Below, piece after piece: positions 17,888 through 27,240 of a stretch of 62,533 bases of DNA. The notes below the pieces were generated by a model. That model had not been told where the DNA came from. It did no database searches and was given only the letters and a program-made list of their open reading frames with translations. Position numbers and translations under genes: made by a program. Position 1 is the first letter of the stretch. Each line of letters opens with the position of its first letter. The DNA comes from Candidatus Frackibacter sp. WG13. Lineage in GTDB: Bacteria > Bacillota > Halanaerobiia > Halobacteroidales > Acetohalobiaceae. The stretch is taken from positions 1 to 62,533 of the forward strand of contig NZ_FOTT01000017.1 in assembly GCF_900114655.1 (NCBI RefSeq). Direction: 5' to 3'.

Positions 17888-20746
17888 TCAAGATTCATCC
17901 TCAGTTGTTTCTTCTTTTATATCATCTTTCTTAGGAACTAATTCTTCACTTGTTTCTAAATTAACTTGTGGTTTTAAATTTTCAATTCCTTTTTTATTAG
18001 TTGATCTTTTTTCGCCAAAAGCCCTCTTTCTTTTATACCACTTTATTCCTTCAAAAGATAGCAAAAAGATTCCACCAGCTATTAGTATCCTCAGCCAATC
18101 CACTGCCGGCAGTGGAGCAAAATCCATATAAGAGTTAAGGCCTGGGACATAAACAACGGATAATACTAACCCAATGGAAATAACAATTGAATAGAGCATC
18201 TTCTTATTATTAAAAAAGTTTTTATTAAAAAGGCTGGTAAACTTATAACGTCGTGAAAGTATATTCAATAACTGACAAATAACAATAGTTAAATAGGTTA
18301 TAGTGGTAGCCCGAGGATATAAGGCATGATTATTAGTGAATACTCCTCCAATATTACTGACAAAAAGAGCATAATTTATAAAAGCTAATCCTCCCATCAT
18401 AATACCTAAAAAACTTACTTCAATAGCACTACTTTGATTAATAATATGCTCATCTCGGTCTCGGGGAGGAGTAGTCATTAATTCCTCAGAACCAGGATCA
18501 AAGGTTAATGCTGTTAAGGGGAGAATCTCTGCTAATAAGTCAATAGCAAGTATTTGAATAGCTAGTATCGGTATTGGCCAATTTAATAAAACTGCTCCAA
18601 TTAAGCCTAATAGTACAATTAATAGTTCAGCGGCATTACTGGTTAAAGTTCCAAGTACTGTCTTTTTAAGATTATTATAGATGGTTCGACCTTCTTTAAT
18701 AGCATGAACTAGAGTCGGATAACTATCATCTAGCAAAATCATTTCTGCTGTTTCTTTCGATACATCAGTTCCCATCTGTCCCATAGCAACACCGATATGA
18801 GCACTCTTTAGTGCTGGCGCATCATTGACACCATCTCCTGTTACTGCTACAATCTTATCTTCTTCCTTTAGATTTTGTACAATTCTTAATTTATTTTCTG
18901 GAGAAACACGAGAAAAGACTAAAGATCTATTCTCTTTCATTTTTTCTTTTAATTTTTCATCAGACAATTCTTCTAATTTTTGATTGGTGATTACTGGTGC
19001 TTCTTTATCACCGCCTAGATTAATTTCTTCTGCTATGGCTTTAGCTGTTATAGCATGGTCACCGGTCATGATATAGGTGTCGATATGGGCTTGATGAGCA
19101 TCGGCAATAGCTTCTTTTACTCCTTCCTTAGGCGGATCAATCATAGCTACTAATCCTAAGAAGACAACATCTCGTTCGATCTTATCTATCTCATAATCAG
19201 TCTCATCAGGTCCAAGCTCACGATGGGCAACGGCTAAAACTCGCAGAGCTTGATTTGAATACTTTTCATTTATATCATTTAATTTCTTTTTATCCTGCTC
19301 AGTGATCTCTACTTTTTCACCGTTCTTATAGATATATTTTGCTATTGAAAGTACACTATTTAAAGCTCCCTTCATAGTTAGAACTTTACTATCTTCAAAC
19401 TCTCTTATAGAACTCATTCTCTTACGTTCCGAATCAAAGCTAAATTCATGAATTTCAGGGTTTTCTTCGTCCTCTTTAGGAGATCGGATGCCTAGTTTAG
19501 TAGATAAAGTTATTAAAGCTGCTTCAGTAGGGTCTCCGATAGGGTACCAGCCGGCATGATCATCATCGGGAGGATGAACTTCGGCATTGGAAGACATAGT
19601 TGCAGCATCAAACATGCTTTCTAATTCTTCTTTTTCTTCTTCATCAACCGGAGTGTCATCTTGATGTAGTATGTCGCCTTCTGGTTCATAGCCAAGTCCA
19701 GTAATTTTATATTCTTGATCATTGAACCAGACAGTCTTAACGGTCATTTCATTTTTAGTCAGAGTACCGGTCTTATCTGTAGATATTACATTTGTAGACC
19801 CAAGTGTTTCAACAGAAGAAAGTTTCTTAACTATGGCATTTTTTTCAGACATCCTAGCTACTCCTTGAGAGAGAGAAACGGTAACCTGCATCGGTAATGC
19901 TTGGGGAACAATAGCAACGGTTATACCTAGACCATAAATCAGGGCATAATACAGATTAAGCCCTCGATAAATACTGACTCCAAATAGTAAGATACCTATT
20001 ATAACAGCAAGGATTGCTAATTGATTAGCAACTACTCTTAACTCTTCCTGTAAAGGTGATTCAGATTTCTCTTCTTCCTGTGTCAAAGAAGCAATCTTAC
20101 CCATTTCAGTCTCTGTACCTGTAGATACGACTACACCTTTAGCTGATCCAGATGCAACATTAGTGCCCATATAAGCCATACTACTACGATCGCCAAGAGG
20201 ACTTTCTTCATTAATTGGATTACTTTGCTTTTCTTGCGGCATTGATTCTCCTGTTAATGCTACTTCATTAGTCCTAAGATTATTAGATTCTATTATTCTT
20301 ATATCCGCAGGGACTTTATCTCCTTCCTCTAGACTAATTACGTCACCAGGGACTAGGTTTTTTTGCTCTATTTCTTTGAGCCCTCCATCTCTATAAACTT
20401 TAGCAGGAGATTGGATTAACTTTTTTAGAGAAGACATTATCTTTTCAGCTTTAAACTCTTGAAAGAATCCAATTACTACATTAATAACAACTATTGCTAA
20501 CATTACAATAGCATCACGATAATTCTGGATTAGCAAAGACATTCCAGCAGCTACTACTAACATTATAGTTAATACATCTTTAAACTGTAATAAGAACAAG
20601 AGCCATTTTGGTGTACCTTGAGAGACTTCTAGCTTATTCTCACCGTATTTTTTTAATCTCTTTTTAGCCTCCTTTTCAGAAATACCTTTCTGACTAGTAC
20701 TAAGTTCTTTAAATACATCTTTAATCTGTTGTTGATAAAAATTAAT
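17888..20746 (-). CDS. P-type cation ATPase with an atypical ion-site motif and probable ATT start
   Basis: About 952 residues. The first ATG/GTG/TTG in frame is a TTG at 20599, but the frame is open and conserved 49 codons further up, encoding the cation ATPase N-domain (KGISEKEAKKRLKKYGENKL). The only plausible start is ATT at 20746, 9 nt after AGGAGG. Motifs: TGESMP, M4 motif PQALP at residues 281-285 where Ca2+ pumps have PEGLP, DKTGTLT with Asp324, [12 protein letters not shown]. The C-terminus adds about 50 charged residues. The Glu-to-Gln change makes the ion uncertain. Single gene, between a terminator and a divergent YIEGIA gene. Confidence 0.8.
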   Translation of the reverse strand: MNFYQQQIKDVFKELSTSQKGISEKEAKKRLKKYGENKLEVSQGTPKWLLFLLQFKDVLTIMLVVAAGMSLLIQNYRDAIVMLAIVVINVVIGFFQEFKAEKIMSSLKKLIQSPAKVYRDGGLKEIEQKNLVPGDVISLEEGDKVPADIRIIESNNLRTNEVALTGESMPQEKQSNPINEESPLGDRSSMAYMGTNVASGSAKGVVVSTGTETEMGKIASLTQEEEKSESPLQEELRVVANQLAILAVIIGILLFGVSIYRGLNLYYALIYGLGITVAIVPQALPMQVTVSLSQGVARMSEKNAIVKKLSSVETLGSTNVISTDKTGTLTKNEMTVKTVWFNDQEYKITGLGYEPEGDILHQDDTPVDEEEKEELESMFDAATMSSNAEVHPPDDDHAGWYPIGDPTEAALITLSTKLGIRSPKEDEENPEIHEFSFDSERKRMSSIREFEDSKVLTMKGALNSVLSIAKYIYKNGEKVEITEQDKKKLNDINEKYSNQALRVLAVAHRELGPDETDYEIDKIERDVVFLGLVAMIDPPKEGVKEAIADAHQAHIDTYIMTGDHAITAKAIAEEINLGGDKEAPVITNQKLEELSDEKLKEKMKENRSLVFSRVSPENKLRIVQNLKEEDKIVAVTGDGVNDAPALKSAHIGVAMGQMGTDVSKETAEMILLDDSYPTLVHAIKEGRTIYNNLKKTVLGTLTSNAAELLIVLLGLIGAVLLNWPIPILAIQILAIDLLAEILPLTALTFDPGSEELMTTPPRDRDEHIINQSSAIEVSFLGIMMGGLAFINYALFVSNIGGVFTNNHALYPRATTITYLTIVICQLLNILSRRYKFTSLFNKNFFNNKKMLYSIVISIGLVLSVVYVPGLNSYMDFAPLPAVDWLRILIAGGIFLLSFEGIKWYKRKRAFGEKRSTNKKGIENLKPQVNLETSEELVPKKDDIKEETTEDES

Positions 20747-20956
20747 TTTCTCACACCTCCTATTTGCAATGACTAATTTTATTTTGTCATGTTCTATTAT
20801 TATTTATACTTTTTACTTAAGTTAATTTTATATAATTAAATGGATAGTCAGATGATTTTAATGTAAAAAGTTAATAAATTAATTACTGTAGATGAATATG
20901 TAAATTGATGTTATCAAATCATAATAAGAAAAGTAACTTTAAGGAGCATTAATAAT

Positions 20957-21868
20957 ATGAATACAGAGTTTTTATCACAACAAAATATAGTATTGATAAC
21001 AACTGCAGTAATTACAGGTACATCGGCTCGTTTACTTGTTCTTAAACAAGATTATCGGCAGTATCCAAGTTATCCTAATGGGTATTTGATTCATATAGTT
21101 ACTGCAATTATAGCGGCTTTCTTAGGGGCAGTAGCAATTCCTGCTTTATTAACTAAAAATTTTGTGGCGGTTACATTTCTTTCTCTAGCTATCCAACAGT
21201 TTAGGGATATCAGAAAAATGGAAAGAGATAGTCTTAAGGATTTAGAAAATACAGAGTATACCTACAGAGGAAACGCTTATATTGATGGAATAGCTAAGAC
21301 GTTTGAATCAAGAAATTACTTTGCATTAGTTGTTTCATTTCTAACTGCTTTAACTATTCAACTACTTAATTATAAAATCATATGGGTAAATGTAGTAAGT
21401 GGTGTTATTGCAGGTGCTATAAGTACATATTTACTAAAAAGGTTTTCAAAAGGGAAAACAATTGGAGATATAGCTGATGTTGAGATGGCTGAAGTTCAAG
21501 TTAAAGGTTCAGAACTATATGTTAATGATATCTATGTAAGCAATCTATTAGGTAGTGAAAATGCAAGTAAGATGTATCAAGAAGAAGGTATAGCAGCTAT
21601 TATTTATCCTCGGGAAGAACATTTTAGAATAACTCTTGATAATTTTGGGCAACGACAAGCAGCTCTCTTTGAAACTACTAGGGCTATGGGAGTAAAACGT
21701 TATAGTTTCACCAGAAAGGATTATAAGCAAGGAAGAGTAGTTATTACTCTTGTTCCTATAATAAAAGATACGGATGCTTTTATTGAGGCAATTAAGAAAA
21801 CGCCATTATTGGAGAATGTTAAAAAGAGTCATAGTGTAATGGAAACTAATCTAATAGGGAGGGAATAA
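20957..21868 (+). CDS. YIEGIA family protein (sporulation-associated membrane protein)
   Basis: 303 residues. The signature appears as YIDGIAKTFESRNYFA near residue 102. N-terminal membrane helices (10-28, 45-85) precede it, another pair follows (110-155), then a soluble C-terminal half with repeated beta-like segments (AEVQVKGSELYVNDIYV, KRYSFTRKDYKQGRVVITL). The family is confined to spore-forming Firmicutes and is associated with spore envelope assembly; the molecular role is unclear. ATG at 20957 follows AAGGAG. The next gene, 2 nt downstream, encodes the small partner protein usually found with it. Confidence 0.8.
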   Translation: MNTEFLSQQNIVLITTAVITGTSARLLVLKQDYRQYPSYPNGYLIHIVTAIIAAFLGAVAIPALLTKNFVAVTFLSLAIQQFRDIRKMERDSLKDLENTEYTYRGNAYIDGIAKTFESRNYFALVVSFLTALTIQLLNYKIIWVNVVSGVIAGAISTYLLKRFSKGKTIGDIADVEMAEVQVKGSELYVNDIYVSNLLGSENASKMYQEEGIAAIIYPREEHFRITLDNFGQRQAALFETTRAMGVKRYSFTRKDYKQGRVVITLVPIIKDTDAFIEAIKKTPLLENVKKSHSVMETNLIGRE

Positions 21869-21870
21869 AA

Positions 21871-22077
21871 TTGGGTAGAGAGGCAACTATGAAACCAGAT
21901 TATGAAATTTTAGCCTATATAACAATGAATTCCAAAAGAGTTTTAGGTGGGAAAGCCCAAGCATTGTTAGCTAAAAATGAAGAAGAGCAGAGAATAATAG
22001 CTCAGGACATAGCTAAAGCACTTAAGGCTGATACGGTCAAACTTAAATGTGGTGACTACATGGTTATACGCGTTTAA
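21871..22077 (+). CDS. Capping complex subunit for YIEGIA (small partner)
   Basis: 68 residues, starting at TTG 21871, 6 nt after GGGAGGG. It is a compact alpha/beta sequence (YEILAYITMNSKRVLGGKAQ, then an Ala-rich helix and TVKLKCGDYMVIRV). Proteins of this size and pattern routinely follow YIEGIA genes. Only 2 nt separate the two, so they are cotranscribed and probably translationally coupled. A later in-frame ATG at 21889 would remove only six residues. Confidence 0.7.
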   Translation: MGREATMKPDYEILAYITMNSKRVLGGKAQALLAKNEEEQRIIAQDIAKALKADTVKLKCGDYMVIRV

Positions 22078-22144
22078 TCAAGTGTGCTTTAAAGGTAATT
22101 AGCACCGTTATAAAGAATAATACTCAATAGATTATTGTCTTAAG

Positions 22145-22183
22145 AGCAAAGGTGGCTATTTGGCTAATCTTTGCTTTTATTTA
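22145..22183 (+). terminator. Terminator after the YIEGIA operon
   Basis: AGCAAAG / CTTTGCT with a 17-nt partly paired loop, followed by TTTATTTATT. Confidence 0.6.
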
Positions 22184-22286
22184 TTGTAAAGGTTAAAAGC
22201 GTATAACATTATAACTGAATAAACATAATTTGAACTAAAAGCGAAATAATAAAACAAATTATAATAAAAAAGGGAGGTTAAGGTAA

Positions 22287-23153
22287 ATGGGAGAGGTTAT
22301 TCCGATTAAGGTGTTATATAAATATCTTGATTTTTCTAAAGAACCTATTAAGGAGTGGAATGATAGTACTGATCTACTAAGGTTTCTTTACAGATTACAT
22401 GATAAGAATGAATCAATAATTATCGATAATCAAGTAGAGATTAGTGCAAATCAGATGAGTTATGGCAAGAAAGTTTATGACCGTGGTACAAAAAGACTTT
22501 TAGATAGGAGTAAAAAGTTAAAGGAAGTAGCTAAACAGAATAATATTTTATTCTCAGGGGGAGCAGAAGATAAGTCTGAAATTATTAAATTTTCAGAAGA
22601 CCCCATATTTGGTTGGGCAGCAAAATATATTATAGCTTGGGATGGAGTAATGGGAGTGGTATTATCAGAAGATGCCTTCTTTTCAATAACACATATTCTT
22701 GAAGCAGAATCTGATCTTAAATGTTCTATAGAACTAACAACTCAACTATATTACAAACAAGCATGTCAGGTTTTGATAAATTTCTTGAAAGACCTTATCT
22801 TACCACTTTATTTTTGCGATGATTTAGACTTTTTTGAGAAGTGGAAGAATGGTAACTATAAGATACCACCAATTAAGGGTGAAGGAGGTATTCTTTATAG
22901 ATTAAGGAATAATGGTGTATTACCCGATAAAACGTCTGATTATATTGAAAAACTGTATGATGCTCTATACGTTTATGTGGAGGGGAGTGAAGAATACTTA
23001 ATTAATAGAGGAATGCACTCAGATGATTGGCTAGGACATTCGTTCAAAAAGCAAGATTTTTATAATTGGTGTGAACTTATCGTTGAAACTATTTCTATTG
23101 GTATACATTTAACTAGGTTAAATATTAATCAAAATAATGATTTATGTAGTTGA
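22287..23153 (+). CDS. Uncharacterised protein
   Basis: 288 residues, no family recognised. It is soluble, mostly helical and rich in Trp/Tyr/acidic residues. The N-terminal 110 residues are polar and charged; the middle (GWAAKYIIAWDGVMGVVL) is hydrophobic but short; the C-terminal helices (LYRLRNNGVLPDKTSDYIEK and RGMHSDDWLGHSF) faintly recall HEPN-like helical bundles, without a convincing R-x4-6-H motif. Start ATG at 22287 has AGGGAGG 9-10 nt upstream. It stands alone with its own leader, 105 nt before a sensor kinase on the same strand. Confidence 0.75.
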   Translation: MGEVIPIKVLYKYLDFSKEPIKEWNDSTDLLRFLYRLHDKNESIIIDNQVEISANQMSYGKKVYDRGTKRLLDRSKKLKEVAKQNNILFSGGAEDKSEIIKFSEDPIFGWAAKYIIAWDGVMGVVLSEDAFFSITHILEAESDLKCSIELTTQLYYKQACQVLINFLKDLILPLYFCDDLDFFEKWKNGNYKIPPIKGEGGILYRLRNNGVLPDKTSDYIEKLYDALYVYVEGSEEYLINRGMHSDDWLGHSFKKQDFYNWCELIVETISIGIHLTRLNINQNNDLCS

Positions 23154-23258
23154 TGCGAAAAAGAATATAAATCATTGTTAATATGGAGGGATTTATAGGA
23201 TATATATCGAAATATTAGATTAAATGACAAATGAATATGTATGAAAGGGATGTTCCAT

Positions 23259-24785
23259 ATGGAGAATTTTAAAGAAAGCGGTCTTGAAAGAGATATTTAT
23301 AATAAGTTAGTTATTGAGCTATTATCTTTGCTTAATATTGATGAAGATGAAGATATCTTAGAAAGAATGATTAATTTAGTAAAAGAGCATACTGGATTCG
23401 GAGCAGTTGGTATTCGATTTAAGCAAGGAGAGAACTTCCCTTATCATTATCATTTAGGTTTTTCTAATTCCTTCATTGAAAAAGAGAATAGCTTATTTGT
23501 GAGTGACCAGTCGAGAGGAGTCATAAGAGATTGTAATAATGATATAAAATTAGCTTGTTTATGTGGTGCTGTATTAAATGAAGAGACTAATCCATCTTTG
23601 CCTTTTTATAATGAGCACGGCAGCTTCTTCACAAATAGCACTTCAGAACTCGTAGCTAAATTTAAAGACGATTTACCATCTTCGGCAAGGGCACATTGTG
23701 CTAATGAAGGCTATAAAACAATTGCTATAGTACCTATTCGTACAGAAAATGAAACTATCGGCACGCTTCAATTAAATGATAAACAAGAAGGGCTTTTAAA
23801 TCCTAATAAAATTAAGAATCTTGAAGCGGTTGGCAATATTTTAGGGATTATCTATCAAAGAAGGCAGTATGAGAATGATCTACGAAAAAGCCAGAAAGAA
23901 TTGAAAACAGCTTTAGTTAAGCAAAATCAAGAGTTCTTAAAGCGAAAAAGAAACGAAAAGAAACTAGAGCGCAAAAAAGAAGAATTAGAGTATAATAAAT
24001 TAAAGACTAAATTTTTTGCTAATATGTCCCATGAATTAAAGACACCATTAAACCTAATTTTTTCTTCTCTTCAAATGTTAAATCTGTATCAAGAGAAGAA
24101 TTTAAACCAAGAGCATCAAGATAATTTAACTAAGTATACAAAGACAATTAAACAGAATGCTAATCGGCTTTTAAGGTTAGCAAATAATATTTTAGATATA
24201 ACTAAGATTGATATAGGTGCTTTCAACCTTAAATTACAGAATATTAATATTATTAATGTAGTTAAAAGAGTAAGTGATTCAGTCAAAGACTATATCGAAA
24301 GTAATGGAAAAGTGTTAAAAGTTAATTTAGATATAGAAGAAAAGATTATAGCTTGTGATCCAATTAAGATCGAACGAATTTTATTAAATCTTCTCTCAAA
24401 CGCGGTGAAATTTACAGATCAAGGTGATACAATAACGGTTTCGACTTCTCTTGGTGAGGAAGGCGATAATGTAATTATTTCTGTAAAGGATACCGGTATT
24501 GGAATGAAAGAAGATAAGCAACAAGTAATCTTTGAAGAATTTAGACAAATAGATGAGACCTTTTCTAGAAATGTTGAGGGGACAGGGATAGGATTATCTA
24601 TCGTAAAATCACTTGTTGAATTACACGATGGTCAAATTAGTCTTAATAGTGAGGTTAATAAAGGTAGTGAATTTACTATTAAACTTTCAAATAGAACTCT
24701 TTCGGCAGAAGAAAGCGATCAATATTATAATTATGAAGATAGTCTTGATAGAGTTGAAATAGAGTTTTCAGATATTTATGATTAA
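23259..24785 (+). CDS. GAF-domain sensor histidine kinase
   Basis: About 508 residues, no membrane segment. GAF domain (30-200) with Cys- and His-containing loops (IKLACLCGAVLNEE, ARAHCANEGYKTIAIVPI), a coiled coil (210-250), HisKA with phospho-His258 in ANMSHELKTPLN, and HATPase_c with LLSNAVKFTDQG, DTGIGM and GTGIGLSIVKSLVE. It would sense a cytosolic signal and phosphorylate a response regulator; none is adjacent, so it is an orphan kinase, conceivably feeding the sporulation phosphorelay. ATG at 23241 is in frame but lacks a ribosome binding site; 23259 is 8 nt after AAAGGGA. Confidence 0.9.
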   Translation: MENFKESGLERDIYNKLVIELLSLLNIDEDEDILERMINLVKEHTGFGAVGIRFKQGENFPYHYHLGFSNSFIEKENSLFVSDQSRGVIRDCNNDIKLACLCGAVLNEETNPSLPFYNEHGSFFTNSTSELVAKFKDDLPSSARAHCANEGYKTIAIVPIRTENETIGTLQLNDKQEGLLNPNKIKNLEAVGNILGIIYQRRQYENDLRKSQKELKTALVKQNQEFLKRKRNEKKLERKKEELEYNKLKTKFFANMSHELKTPLNLIFSSLQMLNLYQEKNLNQEHQDNLTKYTKTIKQNANRLLRLANNILDITKIDIGAFNLKLQNINIINVVKRVSDSVKDYIESNGKVLKVNLDIEEKIIACDPIKIERILLNLLSNAVKFTDQGDTITVSTSLGEEGDNVIISVKDTGIGMKEDKQQVIFEEFRQIDETFSRNVEGTGIGLSIVKSLVELHDGQISLNSEVNKGSEFTIKLSNRTLSAEESDQYYNYEDSLDRVEIEFSDIYD

Positions 24786-24879
24786 TAAAAATTAGAAATT
24801 AAATTATGTTGAATTTAAATGTAATATAATATATAATATATAATATCAATTAATTAAAATATAGGGAGGATTTGTCGTT

Positions 24880-25263
24880 ATGAATACTACAGAATTTGTA
24901 ACAACAATCAATTGTATGGATGGAAGAGTACAAGAACCAGTGATTCAATGGTTAAAAAAGAAATTTAATAGTAAGTATGTAGATACAATTACAGAGCCAG
25001 GACCTAATTTAATTCTAGCCCAAGATGAAGATACGGATAGAATAAAATCGATTAAAGAAAGAGTTGATATTTCAGTTAATGGCCATGGTTCAGAGACAAT
25101 AGCAATAGTAGGGCACTACGATTGTGCTGGGAACCTAGCAGAAAAAGAAGAACAGATAGAACATATCAAAGCTTCCATTGTAAAAGTTAAAGATTGGGAT
25201 TTTGGAGTGAAGGTTATAGGATTATGGGTTAATCAAGAATGGGAAGTTGAGCCGATAGCATAA
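24880..25263 (+). CDS. Carbonic-anhydrase-like protein
   Basis: 127 residues. CMDGR at residues 12-16 (C-x-D-x-R) and GHYDCAGN with His79 and Cys82 reproduce the zinc ligands and Asp/Arg dyad of beta carbonic anhydrases in a much shorter protein (beta enzymes have about 200 residues). It belongs to the small carbonic-anhydrase-like family frequent in anaerobes. Whether it hydrates CO2 is untested as far as I know. GGGAGG lies 10-11 nt before the ATG. It ends in a strong terminator and has no partner genes. Confidence 0.75.
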   Translation: MNTTEFVTTINCMDGRVQEPVIQWLKKKFNSKYVDTITEPGPNLILAQDEDTDRIKSIKERVDISVNGHGSETIAIVGHYDCAGNLAEKEEQIEHIKASIVKVKDWDFGVKVIGLWVNQEWEVEPIA

Positions 25264-25267
25264 ATAT

Positions 25268-25309
25268 AGGTCAAGCTACTCTTTTAAAAGTAGCTTGACC
25301 TTTGTTTTT
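25268..25309. terminator. Strong terminator between the carbonic-anhydrase-like gene and the ABC operon
   Basis: Perfect 13-bp stem AGGTCAAGCTACT / AGTAGCTTGACCT with an 8-nt loop, then TTGTTTTT; converging genes on both sides. Confidence 0.85.
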
Positions 25310-25313
25310 CTAC

Positions 25314-26078
25314 TTAATCTTTAATTTTATAGCCAATCTTAAATAGATAAGTAGTTAAGCCAAATAAGATTATAAATAAGGAACTAATAACCCCTAAAGA
25401 AAAGAATGGGTTAATATCAGAGTGATTAACAAAGGCATACCTTACTATATCAACCATATAGAAAACCGGATTAAATAATGATACCTGACTCCAAATACCT
25501 GGGAGTGACTTGACCGAATAAAAGACTCCGCTTAAAAATGTCAAAGGTGTAATAAAGAAGTTAGAAAAGATAGAGACATGGTCAAACTTTTCTGCCCACA
25601 GACCAGCGATTAGTCCTAGAAGTGAAAAGATTCCAGCTACTAAAGTCGCTGTAAATAGTAGCAATAAAGGATTAGCTATCTGCCCACTAGCGAATAAGAT
25701 AGAGACTAGGTAAATAGAAGTTCCTACGGCTAAGCCTCTAGCTATTCCACCGATCATCATACCTAAACTTAATTCCATATGTGAAAGAGGAGCCAATAAT
25801 AGATCAACAATAGTACCTTGATATTTTGAAATTATTAATGAAGAAGAAGTATTGGCAAAAGAGTTTTGAATAATCCCCATAATTACTAGTCCCGGAATAA
25901 TAAATTGAATATAAGGGACTCCATAGCCAGCAATCTCTTTGCTCTTAAATGAATAAGAAAATATAATTAAGTAAAGAGAAGTAGAGATTAAAGGAGCAAA
26001 GATAGTTTGAATAGAGACTTTAATAAATCGTAATACCTCTTTTTTAACTAAAGCAAAAAATGAAGTGTAATTATTCAT
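25314..26078 (-). CDS. ABC-2 type transporter permease
   Basis: 254 residues with six membrane helices and the ABC-2 layout (FALVKKEVLRFIKVSIQTIF at the start, SGVFYSVKSLPGIW before the last helices). It forms the membrane part of an exporter with the ATPase encoded just upstream, whose 3' end it overlaps by 8 nt. Substrate unknown; ABC-2 exporters carry drugs, polysaccharides or lipids. Confidence 0.85.
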   Translation of the reverse strand: MNNYTSFFALVKKEVLRFIKVSIQTIFAPLISTSLYLIIFSYSFKSKEIAGYGVPYIQFIIPGLVIMGIIQNSFANTSSSLIISKYQGTIVDLLLAPLSHMELSLGMMIGGIARGLAVGTSIYLVSILFASGQIANPLLLLFTATLVAGIFSLLGLIAGLWAEKFDHVSIFSNFFITPLTFLSGVFYSVKSLPGIWSQVSLFNPVFYMVDIVRYAFVNHSDINPFFSLGVISSLFIILFGLTTYLFKIGYKIKD

Positions 26079-26994
26079 CTTTATCTCCTCCTAAATTAGT
26101 CAACCTTAAGAAGACATCTTCTAATTTCGCACTAGCAATATCTATATCCTCAATTACAAGTTCAGATTGGTATACTTCATTTATGAACTTAATCAGATTA
26201 TCTTTAGTAAGCTCAATGTTTATCTCTTTTCTTTCTTTATTAAATTCATATGGGTATTTATTAAAGAAAGTTGGTAGTTCATCTATATCTTGCGTTAAAT
26301 TTAACTCTACTATCTTTTTATCGATAGAGTTTACTAAATTTTCTTTAGTATCGATAGTAATGATTTCTCCTTTATCCATAATAGCTATTCGGTCACAGAG
26401 TGTTTCAGCCTCCTCAAGGTAGTGAGTAGTTAATATAATAGTCTTTCCTTCTCGATTTAACTTTCTAATATAATCCCAAAGGCTATTTCTTAACTCTACA
26501 TCAACTCCTGCTGTTGGTTCATCCAAAACTATTATTTCGGGGTCGTGTACTAATGCTTTAGCAATCAATAACCTACGCTTCATCCCACCGGATAAATTTC
26601 TAGAGTAAGCTTCGGCTTTATCTTGTAGGTCAAGAGCAGTTAATAATTCATCGATCTTTTCTTCATTATTATTAATGCCAAAGTAGCCTGATTGTAATCT
26701 TAAAGCTTCCTTTGGATTAAAGTAAGGATCAATAACGACTTCTTGTGGAACTATACCTAAAGCTTTTTTTGTCAATTTAGGTTCTTTCACTACATCGTTA
26801 CCTAAGACAGTTATTGAACCAGAATCTTTGTGAGCTAAACCAGCCATAATCTTAATTAAAGTACTCTTTCCAGCGCCATTTGGTCCTAATAAACCAAAGA
26901 ACTCTCCTTTTTTAATTTCTAAGTTTACATTTGATAATGCTTGTAAATTTCCATAACTTTTGTTAATATCTTTTATTTTGATGGCAGTTGTCAT
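26071..26994 (-). CDS. ABC transporter ATP-binding protein (multidrug/ABC-2 exporter type)
   Basis: 307 residues. Walker A GPNGAGKST (about 38-46), Q loop VPQEV, signature LSGGMKRRL, Walker B IIVLDEPTAGVD, switch His in LTTHYLEEAETLCD, and a C-terminal DUF4162-like extension typical of CcmA/DrrA-type exporter ATPases. It powers the permease at 25314-26078. AAAGGAG precedes the ATG by 6-7 nt. The promoter is at 27033-27061. Confidence 0.92.
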   Translation of the reverse strand: MTTAIKIKDINKSYGNLQALSNVNLEIKKGEFFGLLGPNGAGKSTLIKIMAGLAHKDSGSITVLGNDVVKEPKLTKKALGIVPQEVVIDPYFNPKEALRLQSGYFGINNNEEKIDELLTALDLQDKAEAYSRNLSGGMKRRLLIAKALVHDPEIIVLDEPTAGVDVELRNSLWDYIRKLNREGKTIILTTHYLEEAETLCDRIAIMDKGEIITIDTKENLVNSIDKKIVELNLTQDIDELPTFFNKYPYEFNKERKEINIELTKDNLIKFINEVYQSELVIEDIDIASAKLEDVFLRLTNLGGDKDE

Positions 26995-27032
26995 ATGTAA
27001 CTCCTTTCCTGAATTTAATTTGTCTAAGGTTT

Positions 27033-27061
27033 ATTATAGTACTTTTGCTATTAATAATCAA
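27033..27061 (-). promoter_or_regulatory. Sigma-A promoter of the ABC exporter operon
   Basis: Minus strand TTGATT (27061-27056), 17 nt, TATAAT (27038-27033), about 40 nt before the start codon. Confidence 0.7.
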
Positions 27062-27133
27062 ACGTTTTATTATTAGTAAAGCATATAAAGAAGAATTAAT
27101 ATAAAATAGTATATTTTCAATAGAATATATAGT

Positions 27134-27162
27134 TTGAATTAATTAATATTATTTGTTACAAT
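27134..27162 (+). promoter_or_regulatory. Sigma-A promoter of the flavoprotein gene
   Basis: TTGAAT (27134-27139), 17 nt, TACAAT (27157-27162). The operator at 27167 follows directly. Confidence 0.65.
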
Positions 27163-27166
27163 ATAG

Positions 27167-27183
27167 TTAGTAATCATTACTAA
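27167..27183. promoter_or_regulatory. Redox operator, copy 1 (TAGTAA-N3-TTACTA)
   Basis: Perfect inverted repeat TTAGTAAT-C-ATTACTAA. The core TAGTAA begins 5 nt after the -10 box; a further half-site ATTAGTAAT follows at 27185-27193. The same core at the same distance occurs before rubredoxin (28465-28487). Confidence 0.7.
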
Positions 27184-27240
27184 TATTAGTAATTTTAGAA
27201 CTGAAGCTTAGAAACTTTCTTAGGGAAGCAGGTGGGAAAA

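Noticed and set aside
24820-24860. ATATAAT repeats before the carbonic-anhydrase-like gene as tandem promoters
   Set aside because: Simple AT repeats give several -10-like hexamers but no convincing -35 at proper spacing.
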